From NCBI GenBank assembly GCA_022842885.1, contig JALHOR010000022.1, positions 1-59,882 of the forward strand: a DNA stretch of 59,882 nt, read 5' to 3'. The translations under genes and the position numbers were made by a program. Shown here piece by piece: positions 43,710 to 53,026 of this stretch; position 1 is the stretch's first letter, and each line of letters begins with the position of its first letter. The notes under the pieces are model-generated. The model was not told the DNA's origin, did no database searches, and saw only the letters and a list, made by a program, of their open reading frames with translations. The DNA is from Anaerolineae bacterium. GTDB taxonomy: Bacteria; Chloroflexota; Anaerolineae; Aggregatilineales; Phototrophicaceae.

Positions 43710-44915
43710 ATGACAACCGGCATACTCAATACTATGATGGATGGGGAAACCCTCCTGCGCGATTTGTTACATCTCATCGCCCGCAATCCGGCATTAGACC
43801 GGGTTGTGCCGCCCGTGCTGCGTGCCGCCAATTTACTTACTGGGGCAACGAGCGCCTTTTATGTCCTGTTCGACGCACCACGAGTCATTATCACCGAAAA
43901 TTTAGATGAGACCATTATCCCTGATGATGATGTCCTCATTGCGATGGTGAGTACATTGGAAAGCGATATTCACCTCAGTTATCAGTTGCCGGCATCGCTG
44001 GAAAATTTCGCCGGTTGTTTGGTTATGCCGATGCGCGGAAAAAAGAATATCTTGGGTCTGATGTGTTTATTATTCCCCCGCGAAATGGATATTGATGACA
44101 CAACGGCTGCCCGTTTGGTCGCGCTGCTAGATGGTTTAATCAGTGTCACCAACAGTACCCGGTCGGATGAACGCCACCATAAACTGCTGCAAAATCAGAG
44201 CGAGTTTGTCCGCATTACCACCCATGATTTGCGCCAACCCCTCACGGTTCTCAAAAGTATTTTGGGCATGATGGAAGCTGGTGTCATGGACAACTTGACC
44301 GACAAACAATTGGCACTCGTGGAAAAAATGTCTTCTAATGTGACCCAGATGGAAATGTTGGTTGAAAATATTCTGGATGCCGGGCGCTATGACCCAGAAA
44401 CCGGATTTTATGAAATTCAGCGTTCTCCGGCAGATGTGACCGAAGTTGTGCAAAAAATTGTACAAACCCGCGTTTTACCTGCCGAAAAACAGGCTTTAAC
44501 CCTCACCTATCAGGCGGCAGATGATGTGCCGATTATCAACATTGATTCGCATATGCTGGAACGTGCCATCATTAATCTGGTGGATAATGCTATCAAATAT
44601 ACGCCGGATGGTGGCAAGGTTGAAGTTGCGATTCTTAATCAGAATGAGAATTTAATCATTCGGGTGAAGGATAATGGCTATGGCATTAGCCCAGAGAACT
44701 TGCGTCAATTATTCCAGCGCCATTTTCGTATTCGTCGCCCAGAACATAACCGCGTCAAGGGTAGTGGTTTAGGCTTATTTATTGTTCGCAGTGTGGCGCA
44801 GCGCCATGGGGGCGATGCTTATGTCGAGAGTGTCGAGGGGCAGGGCAGCGCCTTCCATATCCGTATTCCTCTTGCGGGTGATAACTTGTTGTCTGCCATA
44901 CGCGAAGATACATAA
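43710..44915 (+). CDS. sensor histidine kinase
   Basis: This 401-residue protein has an N-terminal GAF-like sensor region (about 10-150), HisKA with His in FVRITTHDLRQPLTVLKSI, and HATPase (INLVDNAIKYTPDGGKVEV, VKDNGYGISPENLRQLFQRHF, KGSGLGLFIVRSVAQRHGG). There is no transmembrane segment. AGGTGG 7 nt before the ATG supports the start. It is divergent from the receiver-CpaE gene, which lacks a kinase of its own on that side. It may share that regulator with the GAF kinase at 40310-41548. Confidence 0.9.
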   Translation: MTTGILNTMMDGETLLRDLLHLIARNPALDRVVPPVLRAANLLTGATSAFYVLFDAPRVIITENLDETIIPDDDVLIAMVSTLESDIHLSYQLPASLENFAGCLVMPMRGKKNILGLMCLLFPREMDIDDTTAARLVALLDGLISVTNSTRSDERHHKLLQNQSEFVRITTHDLRQPLTVLKSILGMMEAGVMDNLTDKQLALVEKMSSNVTQMEMLVENILDAGRYDPETGFYEIQRSPADVTEVVQKIVQTRVLPAEKQALTLTYQAADDVPIINIDSHMLERAIINLVDNAIKYTPDGGKVEVAILNQNENLIIRVKDNGYGISPENLRQLFQRHFRIRRPEHNRVKGSGLGLFIVRSVAQRHGGDAYVESVEGQGSAFHIRIPLAGDNLLSAIREDT

Positions 44916-44929
44916 AAACACAATTCCGC

Positions 44930-44957
44930 TTGAACGCCTGTTCGTGTAAACTAAACT
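44930..44957 (+). promoter_or_regulatory. putative sigma-70 promoter for mutL
   Basis: TTGAAC (44930-44935) and TAAACT (44952-44957) are spaced by 16 bp, 48 nt before the mutL start. Confidence 0.45.
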
Positions 44958-45004
44958 GAAACTTTCCAATATTGCTTGCCCAATGGCGAACAGGGCAGTA
45001 GCTT

Positions 45005-46822
45005 ATGGCAATTCAAATTCTGTCTGAACAGGTTGTTTCTAAAATTGCGGCGGGCGAAGTTGTTGAACGTCCAGCATCGGTTGTGAAAGAATTGCTGGAA
45101 AATTCGCTTGATGCGGGTGCAACAACCATTCATGTGGATGTTGTGGGCGGCGGGCGTAAGCGGTTGCGTATCAGCGATGATGGTAGCGGTATTCCGGCTG
45201 ATGAAGTCGTTCTCGCGTTTGCCCGCCACGCCACTAGCAAATTACAAACTGCCGATGATTTGTATCGCATCGAAACACTGGGTTTCCGCGGTGAAGCATT
45301 GGCAAGCATCGCCGCAGTGAGCCATGTGACGCTTACAACGCGCCACGAAGCCGAAGATGCTGGCACGCAAATTCGCTTGGAGGGCGGTGAGATTCGCCCA
45401 CCAAAAGCAATCGGTGCGCCCGGTGGCACTGTTATCACGATTGAAAATTTATTTTTTAATACCCCTGCCCGCCTCAAATTTCTCAAGTCGGAAGATACGG
45501 AAAAACGCCAGATTGCCACGTTTGTGACGCGCTATGCGTTGGCATATCCCCATGTGCGTTTTGTATTGGTGCAGGATGGGCGTGAAATTTTCCGTAGTTC
45601 GGGCAGCGGTCAACTTGCTGATGTGGTGGTCAAATCGCTTGGCTTGGATGTTTTCCGGCAGATGGTCGAAGTGGCTGATGAAGACCCCTTGCGCGATGCC
45701 CCCGGCAGCATCAAAGTTTGGGGCTATGTTTCTGACCCGGCGCTGAATCGTAAAGATAGGTCGCGCATTATTCTGTTCGTCAATGGACGGTCTATTCAGG
45801 ATTCGGGTTTAACCTATGCAGTGACACAAGCCTATCATACCTTGCTGATGAAAGGGCAGCATCCTTTCGCAGTGCTGCTCATCAGTGTGCCGCCGGAATT
45901 TGTGGATGTGAATGTGCATCCGACCAAAGCCGAAGTACGTTTTCGGGATTCAGGGGCGGTATTTGTGGCAGTGCAACGGACAGTCCGTAGTGCCGTTGTC
46001 GCGTTGGCACAAACCCCCACCTTGCGCGGCAGTCGTCGGCATCAATCTTTAGACTCAAATAATGGCTGGATGCTGCCGTATCAGCCAGAACGCAGCGCCC
46101 CAATACAGCGCGAAATGGATTTGCCGCTGGATGAGCCGGGGCAATTCACGCAGCATCGCTCTATGCCTGCCCCGGCGTTGGATGATGATATGACGGCACT
46201 GCCCGAAGGCATGGGCAAACCTAAAAAACCACGTACCTTGCCCATGCTGCGCGTGATTGGTCAAGTGGGTGCTGCTTATATCGTTGCCGAAGGTCCCGCC
46301 GGATTGTATTTGATAGACCAACATGCCGCCCATGAACGCATTATGTATGAACAATTCATGGAAGCCTATGAAGCGCAAGGCATCGTAACCCAACATACTT
46401 TAGAAGCCCAAACGATTGATGTTTCGCCTACAGAAGCGCGGTTGCTAGAAGAAAAATTAGCCGCGTTGCAAGCCGTCGGTTTCGTGGTAGAGCCTTTTGG
46501 CATGAATACCTTTGTGATTCGCGCTGTACCGGCGTTGTTGGCGGATACGAATCCGATTGATGCGGTCGCCGGGATAATTCAGGATTTAGAACAGGACAAA
46601 GCTCCCGGACAAGAAACCGTGGAGGCAAAAATCATCCGCCATGTGTGCAAACGGGCGTCAGTTAAAGCCGGGCAAATTCTGACTCATGCCGAGATGCAGG
46701 GGATTATTCGCCAATTAGAACGCTGTCAATCACCCCTCACTTGCCCGCATGGTCGCCCGACGATGCTGCATATCAGCGGCGACCAATTGGCACGCGAATT
46801 TGGGCGCTTAGGGGCAAATTAA
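45005..46822 (+). CDS. mutL: DNA mismatch repair protein MutL
   Basis: This full-length 605-residue MutL has an N-terminal GHKL ATPase (IAAGEVVERPASVVKELLENSLDAGAT, DDGSGIPADEV, FRGEALASIAAVSHV, GTVITIENLFFNTPARLKFL), a transducer region (VNVHPTKAEVRF), a variable linker (about 340-410) and a C-terminal dimerisation domain. The last carries DQHAAHERIMYE, matching the DQHA(X)2E(X)4E endonuclease motif, and CPHGRPTML. It should nick DNA itself in a MutH-less repair system. No mutS is in the window. Confidence 0.97.
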   Translation: MAIQILSEQVVSKIAAGEVVERPASVVKELLENSLDAGATTIHVDVVGGGRKRLRISDDGSGIPADEVVLAFARHATSKLQTADDLYRIETLGFRGEALASIAAVSHVTLTTRHEAEDAGTQIRLEGGEIRPPKAIGAPGGTVITIENLFFNTPARLKFLKSEDTEKRQIATFVTRYALAYPHVRFVLVQDGREIFRSSGSGQLADVVVKSLGLDVFRQMVEVADEDPLRDAPGSIKVWGYVSDPALNRKDRSRIILFVNGRSIQDSGLTYAVTQAYHTLLMKGQHPFAVLLISVPPEFVDVNVHPTKAEVRFRDSGAVFVAVQRTVRSAVVALAQTPTLRGSRRHQSLDSNNGWMLPYQPERSAPIQREMDLPLDEPGQFTQHRSMPAPALDDDMTALPEGMGKPKKPRTLPMLRVIGQVGAAYIVAEGPAGLYLIDQHAAHERIMYEQFMEAYEAQGIVTQHTLEAQTIDVSPTEARLLEEKLAALQAVGFVVEPFGMNTFVIRAVPALLADTNPIDAVAGIIQDLEQDKAPGQETVEAKIIRHVCKRASVKAGQILTHAEMQGIIRQLERCQSPLTCPHGRPTMLHISGDQLAREFGRLGAN

Positions 46823-46826
46823 AAAT

Positions 46827-46959
46827 AGTGCTAAGGATTAAGTGCCAAGTGCTGAGATTTTTGTTATTTGGTGAAACCAATCATTTTCAAAAATCGCTTG
46901 GGTCAAAAGTGTAATTCGTTAGACTTGACTCAGCACTCAGAACTAGGCACTCAGCACTG
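46827..46959. repeat. inverted repeat pair flanking a 71-nt spacer (MITE-like)
   Basis: The arms (46827-46856 and 46928-46959) share the pattern AGTGCT-R-AG, 12 nt, AGTGCTGAG in opposite orientations. The interval lies between mutL and the LysM lipoprotein gene, holds no ORF of note, and the right arm runs into TTTTT. It may also serve as a terminator for mutL. Confidence 0.5.
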
Positions 46960-46962
46960 TTT

Positions 46963-48117
46963 TTAACGACTTTGCCACTGGAATTTGCGCCAGCCCCCTT
47001 GTCCACCGATGTACGCATAAGTGCCATCCGCTTCTTGGCGTGCAACCACCACCCGCCACTGGAATTGATGCGTTTGTCCATCTGTGGGTATGAGCGAAGG
47101 TGGCAGCATCAGCGTTGTTTGGCGTGTAACCTGCAACCAAGGAGTTGTTCCTGCTGTTATATCCTGAACTTCCACAAGATAAACTTCGTTATCTTTCAGA
47201 ACGCCCGCACTTACCCATTGCAGGGCAAATACCCCCGGCGGCGCAACCGCCCCTTCTGGCGGATATACCGGACGAGCAGGGGCATAAGTCGGTGTTGGTG
47301 TGGCGGTTTCATTGCCGGATGCTGTGGGTGTTGACGATGGCACTGGTGTTGGCAGCGGCACCATCACACATTGCCCTTCCACAATTAAGGGACCGCAGCC
47401 GGGACCGCCGGATGGGTCTACAAAGCGGCAGCCTGTCCAATTAAGATTCTGATTGAGCGTACTCAGCAATTCCAAACTGGCATTATAGACATCCGAAATG
47501 CGTAAAATTGTTTCTCCCGCTTCGACGGTGTGGCATTCAAACGTTGTTCCGGCTGGAATGAACAAACTGCCGGCTACTGAGCCGCCCGGAATGGTAACTT
47601 GGGTGCCTTCGGGCGTGGGGGTCGGGGTGCGGCGTGGAATCAAGAAGGTGGTGCCGGGTGGCGGCAGAAAGTCGGCGCTTGGCATGTTATTCAGGCGCAC
47701 AATCGTGTTTAACAAACCCGGTGAAAATTCGTTATAGCCCCACGGTTGCCGGGGCAAAATCCCAAAAAGCGTATCGCCTGCCTGAATCACATACTCATAG
47801 GGACCTTCGGTGGGTGATGCCGTAATCGGCGGTACCGTTGGCACGCTTTGCGCCGGCAAAGACTGGGGTGAGGCAATCATCACAGGGACATCGGCAGTCG
47901 GTGGCAAGGAGGATACTGTGGCGGTGGCTGTTAAAGTGATAGTGGGTGTGGGGCTAGAAACTGTGGTCGGTGTTTCTGAAATCAACACTTCGACAGTGGG
48001 TGTCGCTTCGGGTGTATTGATGTTGCAAGCAGCTAATAACACTGTCAAAACAACTAGCCCGCTTGATAGCCAAAATGCTCGTAACTGCCGCTTGCCAAAT
48101 TTTACAATAAAAGCCAT
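46963..48117 (-). CDS. LysM-domain lipoprotein
   Basis: The 384-residue protein has a signal peptide with a lipobox (VLLAAC, Cys31) and a Thr/Pro linker. LysM 1 spans about 107-160 (YEYVIQAGDTLFGILPRQPW) and LysM 2 about 187-250 (CHTVEAGETILRISDVYNASLELLSTLN); both carry extra insertions and cysteines. After a second linker comes a beta-rich Fn3-like C-terminal domain (about 285-384: FALQWVSAGVLKDNEVYLVEVQDIT, FQWRVVVARQE). It has the same order of parts as the next gene upstream, from which it lies 6 nt away. It probably binds cell-wall glycan from the membrane. Confidence 0.82.
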   Translation of the reverse strand: MAFIVKFGKRQLRAFWLSSGLVVLTVLLAACNINTPEATPTVEVLISETPTTVSSPTPTITLTATATVSSLPPTADVPVMIASPQSLPAQSVPTVPPITASPTEGPYEYVIQAGDTLFGILPRQPWGYNEFSPGLLNTIVRLNNMPSADFLPPPGTTFLIPRRTPTPTPEGTQVTIPGGSVAGSLFIPAGTTFECHTVEAGETILRISDVYNASLELLSTLNQNLNWTGCRFVDPSGGPGCGPLIVEGQCVMVPLPTPVPSSTPTASGNETATPTPTYAPARPVYPPEGAVAPPGVFALQWVSAGVLKDNEVYLVEVQDITAGTTPWLQVTRQTTLMLPPSLIPTDGQTHQFQWRVVVARQEADGTYAYIGGQGGWRKFQWQSR

Positions 48118-48123
48118 GCCAGC

Positions 48124-49455
48124 TTACTCACTTTCATCATCTGGGGAAATGCCTTGCCACACAAACATGCGCGGGGTAGACGGAAATAAAACGGTATTCG
48201 TGTCAGCCTCAGAGACAACGCCGACTGTCCAGAAATAGTCATGCCGCACAGCAATTTGCCCACGCCATTCGGGAGGAATGATAAAAAAAACATCGCGGGT
48301 TAAGGCGGTATAGAGTGTGCCAGACGTAATATCTTCAACATCTACCCGATATTGTTCATTGCTTGCCAAAATGCCTGTTGGCAGCCAGCGCAGCGTAATT
48401 AATTGATTAGCACTAAAAAACTGCCTATCCGATGGACTTAATGCTTCAGGTTCGTTAAATGTCGCAGTTGCCGTCGGTGTAGCGGTGGCATTTGGGTCTA
48501 TGGTGGGTATCTGTGTAGCGGTGGGTGCTGGTGCTGGCACTCGTACCGATTGTCCAATCGAAAGCGTGATAATGCAACTGGGTCCGCCAAAGGCTGAACT
48601 TAGGTCACACCGCGAAAAATCCATCTCAGGATTCAGTTCCGAAAACACTTTGAGGTCAATACTATACTGATTCGTGATTGCCAAAAGATTTTCATTGGGC
48701 TGTACCTCATGGAACATGACACCTGCTGGCAACGTTGCTGTTGCTGTCGGCGCAAATGCCAAAATTGACTCGTCTAATGCCAAACCATCCCCGCTGCCTG
48801 CATTGGCGCTGGATGTACCTTCAGCTATGGGTGTGGCAGTGGGAATAGCATTCGGGTCTATGGTGGGCGTGGGCCACGGAATAATCACTTGCAAACCTGC
48901 TTGAATAGCGTTGGCATCGGTGATGTTATTCAATGCCATCACTGTCGGCATAATATCGCGGCTGTTGTGTCCACAACGCAAGATTGCCCCTATGAGCGAA
49001 TCGCCCGTGACAATGGTTTGAATACACGGTTGTGGTGTGAGTGTTTGCGATGGGGTCAATGTTGGTGGTGGTGTAAACGTGGTGGTGCCGGTTGGTGGTC
49101 CCATGGTCACTGTTGGAATATTCAGCGTGGGGCGGGGCAGTGGTGTATTGACGATGGGAGCAGTCGGTGTCTGATTCCAAAAAGATGACCCAACAGCGAA
49201 AGCCGCCCCTCCCAAAATGAAGGCAACCAATGCTGTCACTAGGATGGTGAAATAGGTTTGTCCAGTGCGTTTCAGCGTTGTTTCCTGCAAATCCGTTTCG
49301 CCAAAACGATAATCATAGGGTGTGTTGGCAGGTTGCTGGACACTGCGGGATTGCGCTTCTACCGCATTTAGTGATGCGCCACAAGTGCTGCATACCACCG
49401 CTGCTCGGTGATTATGCGCGGCACAAATGGGACAAATTTTGAAGGATTCAGACAT
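48124..49455 (-). CDS. zinc-ribbon, single-TM, LysM protein, paralogue of the downstream lipoprotein
   Basis: The 443-residue protein starts with a cytosolic zinc ribbon (CPICAAHNHRAAVVCSTCGASL) and a transmembrane helix (about 70-93), followed by a Thr/Pro linker. LysM-like regions lie at about 137-193 (CIQTIVTGDSLIGAILRCG) and 243-310 (HEVQPNENLLAITNQYSIDLKVFSELNPEMDFSRC), and a C-terminal Fn3-like domain follows (about 335-440: ITLRWLPTGILASNEQYRVDVEDIT). The extracellular half is clearly paralogous to the neighbouring lipoprotein, while the anchor differs. It may link a cytosolic signal to the wall. Confidence 0.82.
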   Translation of the reverse strand: MSESFKICPICAAHNHRAAVVCSTCGASLNAVEAQSRSVQQPANTPYDYRFGETDLQETTLKRTGQTYFTILVTALVAFILGGAAFAVGSSFWNQTPTAPIVNTPLPRPTLNIPTVTMGPPTGTTTFTPPPTLTPSQTLTPQPCIQTIVTGDSLIGAILRCGHNSRDIMPTVMALNNITDANAIQAGLQVIIPWPTPTIDPNAIPTATPIAEGTSSANAGSGDGLALDESILAFAPTATATLPAGVMFHEVQPNENLLAITNQYSIDLKVFSELNPEMDFSRCDLSSAFGGPSCIITLSIGQSVRVPAPAPTATQIPTIDPNATATPTATATFNEPEALSPSDRQFFSANQLITLRWLPTGILASNEQYRVDVEDITSGTLYTALTRDVFFIIPPEWRGQIAVRHDYFWTVGVVSEADTNTVLFPSTPRMFVWQGISPDDESE

Positions 49456-49630
49456 AAAATTTCAATGAGAATTTATCAACTGTGCATGTAATCGCTTGAA
49501 TTTGCTGCTATAGTGGCAGCCAATCCACGCCGGATAAAGGCATTATACGAAGCCATGCCACAGACTGCGAGAGCATTTCGTAGAACGCAGGGCAAGCGTC
49601 ATGAATCTGTTATGAAAATGTTGCGACATA

Positions 49631-49660
49631 TTGCAAAAAATGGTTAGAATATCGTATACT
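49631..49660 (+). promoter_or_regulatory. putative sigma-70 promoter for the small HEAT-like protein
   Basis: TTGCAA (49631-49636) and TATACT (49655-49660) are spaced by 18 bp, leaving an ~80-nt leader before the GTG at 49744. The rest of the 49456-49743 interval shows nothing else I can name. Confidence 0.55.
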
Positions 49661-49743
49661 TGAGGTAAGAAAACTGCTGATTTGATTTACAATAAAGAAA
49701 ATGTTCGGTCTACGCTGCCGCGTGCCATAAAGGGGTGATTCCC

Positions 49744-49986
49744 GTGTCTCAGCAACGTGTTATTGAATACCACATCGCTCGCTTGAAAGATAAACAAGTC
49801 AAAAATCGTTTGGATGCAATCGAACAATTGGCGTTGCTTAATGCTGAAGAAGCACTGCCAATATTGCAAGAGGTCTATGAAAAAGACCAAGATGAAGATG
49901 TTCGCAAAAAAGCGCAGCAAGCGGGGCGCTCTATCTACCTGAATACACGCAAAACACCAACAGATGAGCAGCAATCCACCGTCTAA
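49744..49986 (+). CDS. small HEAT-repeat-like protein
   Basis: This 80-residue helical protein (MSQQRVIEYHIARLKDKQVKNRLDAIEQLALLNAEEALPILQEVYEKDQDEDVRKKAQQAG) resembles one and a half HEAT/PBS-lyase repeats, like small adaptors in Chloroflexota and cyanobacteria. I chose GTG 49744 because AAGGGG lies 8 nt upstream; GTG 49735 overlaps that site. Its function is unknown. Confidence 0.75.
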   Translation: MSQQRVIEYHIARLKDKQVKNRLDAIEQLALLNAEEALPILQEVYEKDQDEDVRKKAQQAGRSIYLNTRKTPTDEQQSTV

Positions 49987-49992
49987 ATATGA

Positions 49993-50020
49993 TTAAAAAG
50001 CCCCCGACGACGCAGGGGCT
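49993..50020 (-). terminator. Rho-independent terminator of valS
   Basis: AGCCCC and GGGGCT pair, and the hairpin is followed on the minus strand by CTTTTTAAT, 10 nt past the valS stop. It could also stop the convergent HEAT-like gene. Confidence 0.8.
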
Positions 50021-50030
50021 GTTGCTTATC

Positions 50031-52667
50031 TTATTGACACAGCGATGCCAATAAGGTGCTAATGCGCGTTAGGCTTGCCTGAATCTCGGCTTGGGCAGCG
50101 CGTTCTTTTTCCACCACTGCCGCCGGGGCTTTGCTGACGAAACTTTCATTTGCCAGTTTTTGCTCAATGCGTATCAAACGGTCTTGCAGAGATGTTTGTT
50201 CGTTTGTCAACCGTTGGCATTCGGCGGCAATATCTAACATGCCTTCTAGCGGCAAATACAACGTCACATCGCTGACCACCACCGAAGCGGCGTTTTGTGG
50301 TGGTGAAGCATCATCTGCCAGCAATTCTACCTCAGCAACATTGCATAACCGCGCAAACACATAACTGTATTGGGCAAGGGTCTGCCGATGACTGCCGGGT
50401 GCAATGATGGCTTTGATGCGTTTGGCAGGATCCACTTTGTACTCGGTGCGGCTATTACGCACCCCACGCACCAATTCCATAAACACATCCATTTGCGCTT
50501 CTGCCCGGTCATTCATCAAAGCCTCGTCAACATGGGGCCATTGTGCCATAATGAGCGCCTCGCCTTCATGCGGGATATAGCGCCATGCCTCTTCGGTCAT
50601 GAAAGGCATATAGGGGTGCAACAAGCGCAAGCAGGTATCCAAAACATACACCATCACGCGGCGAGCGATATTTTTTTCGTCTTCTGTGCCGGTGTAGAGG
50701 GGGTGCTTGCAAATTTCCAGATACCACGGCGCAAACTCATCCCACATGAATCCCAGAATTTGATTGCCCGCTTCGCCGTATTGGTAAATATCAAAAAGAT
50801 GCTGTACGTTTTGAAGTAAACGCTGTAAACGGCTGATAATCCAACGTGACGGCAAATCCAATGTGGCAATATCGGGTAATCCGGGTGTCAAATCACCATC
50901 CAAGTTCATATTCACCAATTTGGTGATATTCCAAATTTTGTTGATGAATTTGAAGGTATATTCAACTTTCGCTTCATCCAGATTCACATCGTTGCCGGGC
51001 GTGCCGCTGGTGACAAGCGTGAAGCGCAATGGGTCAGCACCGAATTTTTCAATCAAATCCAGCGGGTCAATCACATTGCCAAGTGTCTTGCTAATCTTGC
51101 GCCCCAATTTATCCCGAATTAGCCCATGCAAATACACGGTGTGAAAGGGTGGTTTATCCGTGAACCACAAGCCCATCATAATCATGCGTGCCACCCAGAA
51201 AAACAAAATATCATGTCCGGTTTCCAGCACTGATGTAGGATAAAACCGTTGCAAATCGGGCGTATTTTCGGGCCAGCCCAATGTACTAAAGGGCCACAAG
51301 CCGCTGCTGAACCACGTATCGAGAACATCTTCTTCAGCCCGCCAACCATCACCAGACGGCGCTTCACGCCCGACGAAAATTTCACCGTCCGGGTCGCCAT
51401 CTTTTTCCCGATACCATGCCGGAATGCGATGCCCCCACCACAACTGACGGCTCACACACCAATCTTCGATATTTTCTAGCCAGTGATAATAGACTTTCTC
51501 AAAGCGTTCCGGCACGATTTTGATGTCACCATCGCGCACCGCTTTGAGTGCCTTCGCTGCAATAGCATCCATCTTCACGAACCATTGCGTACTCAGCAGC
51601 GGTTCAACAATTTCGCCGCCGCGTTGTGTGCGTGGCACGGTCAGCGTGTATTTATCAGCTTTGATAGTCAAGCCTGCGGCGGTCATATCTGCCCACAATT
51701 TTTCGCGTGCCACAAACCGGTCTAAGCCAGCATATTGCCCAGCATTGGCGTTAAGCGTAGCATCTTTGTTCATGATGTTAATCAGCGCCAAGTGATGTTT
51801 CTGCCCGATGGCATAGTCATTAAAATCATGAGCAGGCGTGATTTTTAATGCACCCGTCCCAAATTCGCGGTCAACGTACTCATCGGCAATCACTGGAATA
51901 AGGCGATTGAGCATCGGCACATAGGCGGTTTTGCCGATGAGATGCTGATAACGTTCATCATCGGGATGAACAGCAACGGCAGTATCCCCCAAAATCGTCT
52001 CTGGGCGGGTGGTTGCCACTGGAATAAATTCGCCGCCTTCCACCGGGTATTTGAAGAAATAGAGTTTGCCTTCTTCTTCGCTGCGCTCCACTTCCAAATC
52101 TGACACGGCTGTTTGCAAGCCCGGTGACCAGTTCACGAGTCGGGGTCCCCGATAGATTAACCCCTGTTCCCACAATTGCACGAACACTTCCTGCACAGCA
52201 GTAGACAAGCCATCATCCAGCGTGAAACGTTCCCGTTCCCAATCGCAACTTGCGCCCATGCGCCGCAATTGGCGAATGATGGTACCGCCTTTTTCTTCTT
52301 TCCATTGCCATGTTCGCGCCAAAAATTCTTCGCGCCCAATATCCAACCGATGCTTGCCTTCGTCCGCCAGCATCTTTTCGACTTGTAGCTGCGTGGCAAT
52401 GCCCGCGTGGTCAGTGCCGGGAATCCATAATGCCGCTTTGCCGCGCATTCGCTCATAGCGAATCATCAAATCTTCCAGCGAACAAAACAAAGCATGACCA
52501 ATGTGCAGCACACCGGTCACATTCGGCGGCGGAATAGCAATGACAAACGGTTCAGCATCGTGTGGTGCTGCCTCCGGTTTGAACCAACCTTTTTGTTCCC
52601 ACCAGTTGTAAATACGAGTTTCCGACTCTTTAAAGTCGAAATTTTGCGGCATATCTTTTGCTATCAT
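50031..52667 (-). CDS. valS: valyl-tRNA synthetase
   Basis: The 878-residue class I synthetase has PPPNVTGVLHIGHALF (HIGH), GTDHAGIATQLQVEK, a CP1 editing domain (about 190-340, VATTRPETILGDTAVAVHP), WWGHRIPAWY, FFWVARMIMMG and the KMSKS-type loop GRKISKTLGNVIDPLD, where the last Ser is Thr. An anticodon-binding domain and a C-terminal coiled-coil arm (MLDIAAECQRLTNEQTSLQDRLIRIEQKL) follow. It charges tRNA-Val and edits mischarged Thr. Its expression is controlled by the T-box leader upstream. Confidence 0.98.
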   Translation of the reverse strand: MIAKDMPQNFDFKESETRIYNWWEQKGWFKPEAAPHDAEPFVIAIPPPNVTGVLHIGHALFCSLEDLMIRYERMRGKAALWIPGTDHAGIATQLQVEKMLADEGKHRLDIGREEFLARTWQWKEEKGGTIIRQLRRMGASCDWERERFTLDDGLSTAVQEVFVQLWEQGLIYRGPRLVNWSPGLQTAVSDLEVERSEEEGKLYFFKYPVEGGEFIPVATTRPETILGDTAVAVHPDDERYQHLIGKTAYVPMLNRLIPVIADEYVDREFGTGALKITPAHDFNDYAIGQKHHLALINIMNKDATLNANAGQYAGLDRFVAREKLWADMTAAGLTIKADKYTLTVPRTQRGGEIVEPLLSTQWFVKMDAIAAKALKAVRDGDIKIVPERFEKVYYHWLENIEDWCVSRQLWWGHRIPAWYREKDGDPDGEIFVGREAPSGDGWRAEEDVLDTWFSSGLWPFSTLGWPENTPDLQRFYPTSVLETGHDILFFWVARMIMMGLWFTDKPPFHTVYLHGLIRDKLGRKISKTLGNVIDPLDLIEKFGADPLRFTLVTSGTPGNDVNLDEAKVEYTFKFINKIWNITKLVNMNLDGDLTPGLPDIATLDLPSRWIISRLQRLLQNVQHLFDIYQYGEAGNQILGFMWDEFAPWYLEICKHPLYTGTEDEKNIARRVMVYVLDTCLRLLHPYMPFMTEEAWRYIPHEGEALIMAQWPHVDEALMNDRAEAQMDVFMELVRGVRNSRTEYKVDPAKRIKAIIAPGSHRQTLAQYSYVFARLCNVAEVELLADDASPPQNAASVVVSDVTLYLPLEGMLDIAAECQRLTNEQTSLQDRLIRIEQKLANESFVSKAPAAVVEKERAAQAEIQASLTRISTLLASLCQ

Positions 52668-52717
52668 CGTGTCTCCCTGTATGTTGGAATGCTAAACGAC
52701 CATCAGCAGGGGAAATG

Positions 52718-52987
52718 AAAAAACCCTTTCGCCCTGCAATAACACAGGGACGAAAGGGCAATAGTGTCCTCTCGCGGTACCACCCTGATTCAGCTATCGG
52801 GTGATAGCTGCGCTCATTGATGCTATAACGGGCATTCCCGTCCCACTTCTACTCACGCCGGGGCGTTTTCTTGCGGGCGACTCATGGGGGACTTCCACAC
52901 TGTCTCATGAGCAGGCTTCCAGCCGATGACCTGCCTCTCTGGCATGAAAAAAAGTGTGTACTTTTCCCAATCAGTGTCTTTGTGATT
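52718..52987 (-). ncRNA. T-box leader (riboswitch) of valS, specifier GUC
   Basis: On the minus strand the leader has the T-box sequence AGGGTGGTACCGCG (52773-52786). A terminator follows in which CCCTTTCG...CCCTG pairs with CAGGG...GAAAGGG before a T6 run (52718-52758). In stem I, GATTGGGAAAAGTA is followed by a CACACT/AGTGTG helix and a distal AGAGAGG/GGCTGGAAGCC region. The 3' side of the specifier loop reads GAAGTCCCC, so the specifier is GUC (52890-52892), a valine codon. Uncharged tRNA-Val should stabilise the antiterminator and turn on valS. The 52668-53026 interval holds this element and its promoter. Confidence 0.93.
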
Positions 52988-52993
52988 TTACTT

Positions 52994-53023
52994 ATTATAG
53001 AACGGGTCAGGATGGTTCGTCAA
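52994..53023 (-). promoter_or_regulatory. sigma-70 promoter of the valS T-box transcript
   Basis: TTGACG (53018-53023) and TATAAT (52994-52999) on the minus strand are spaced by 18 bp. The promoter lies immediately after the udk stop, so valS is transcribed independently of udk. Confidence 0.85.
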
Positions 53024-53026
53024 TCA

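Noticed and set aside
46887..47081. Short ORFs in the mutL to LysM intergenic interval
   Set aside because: They overlap the inverted repeat and the LysM 3' end, with no start signals.
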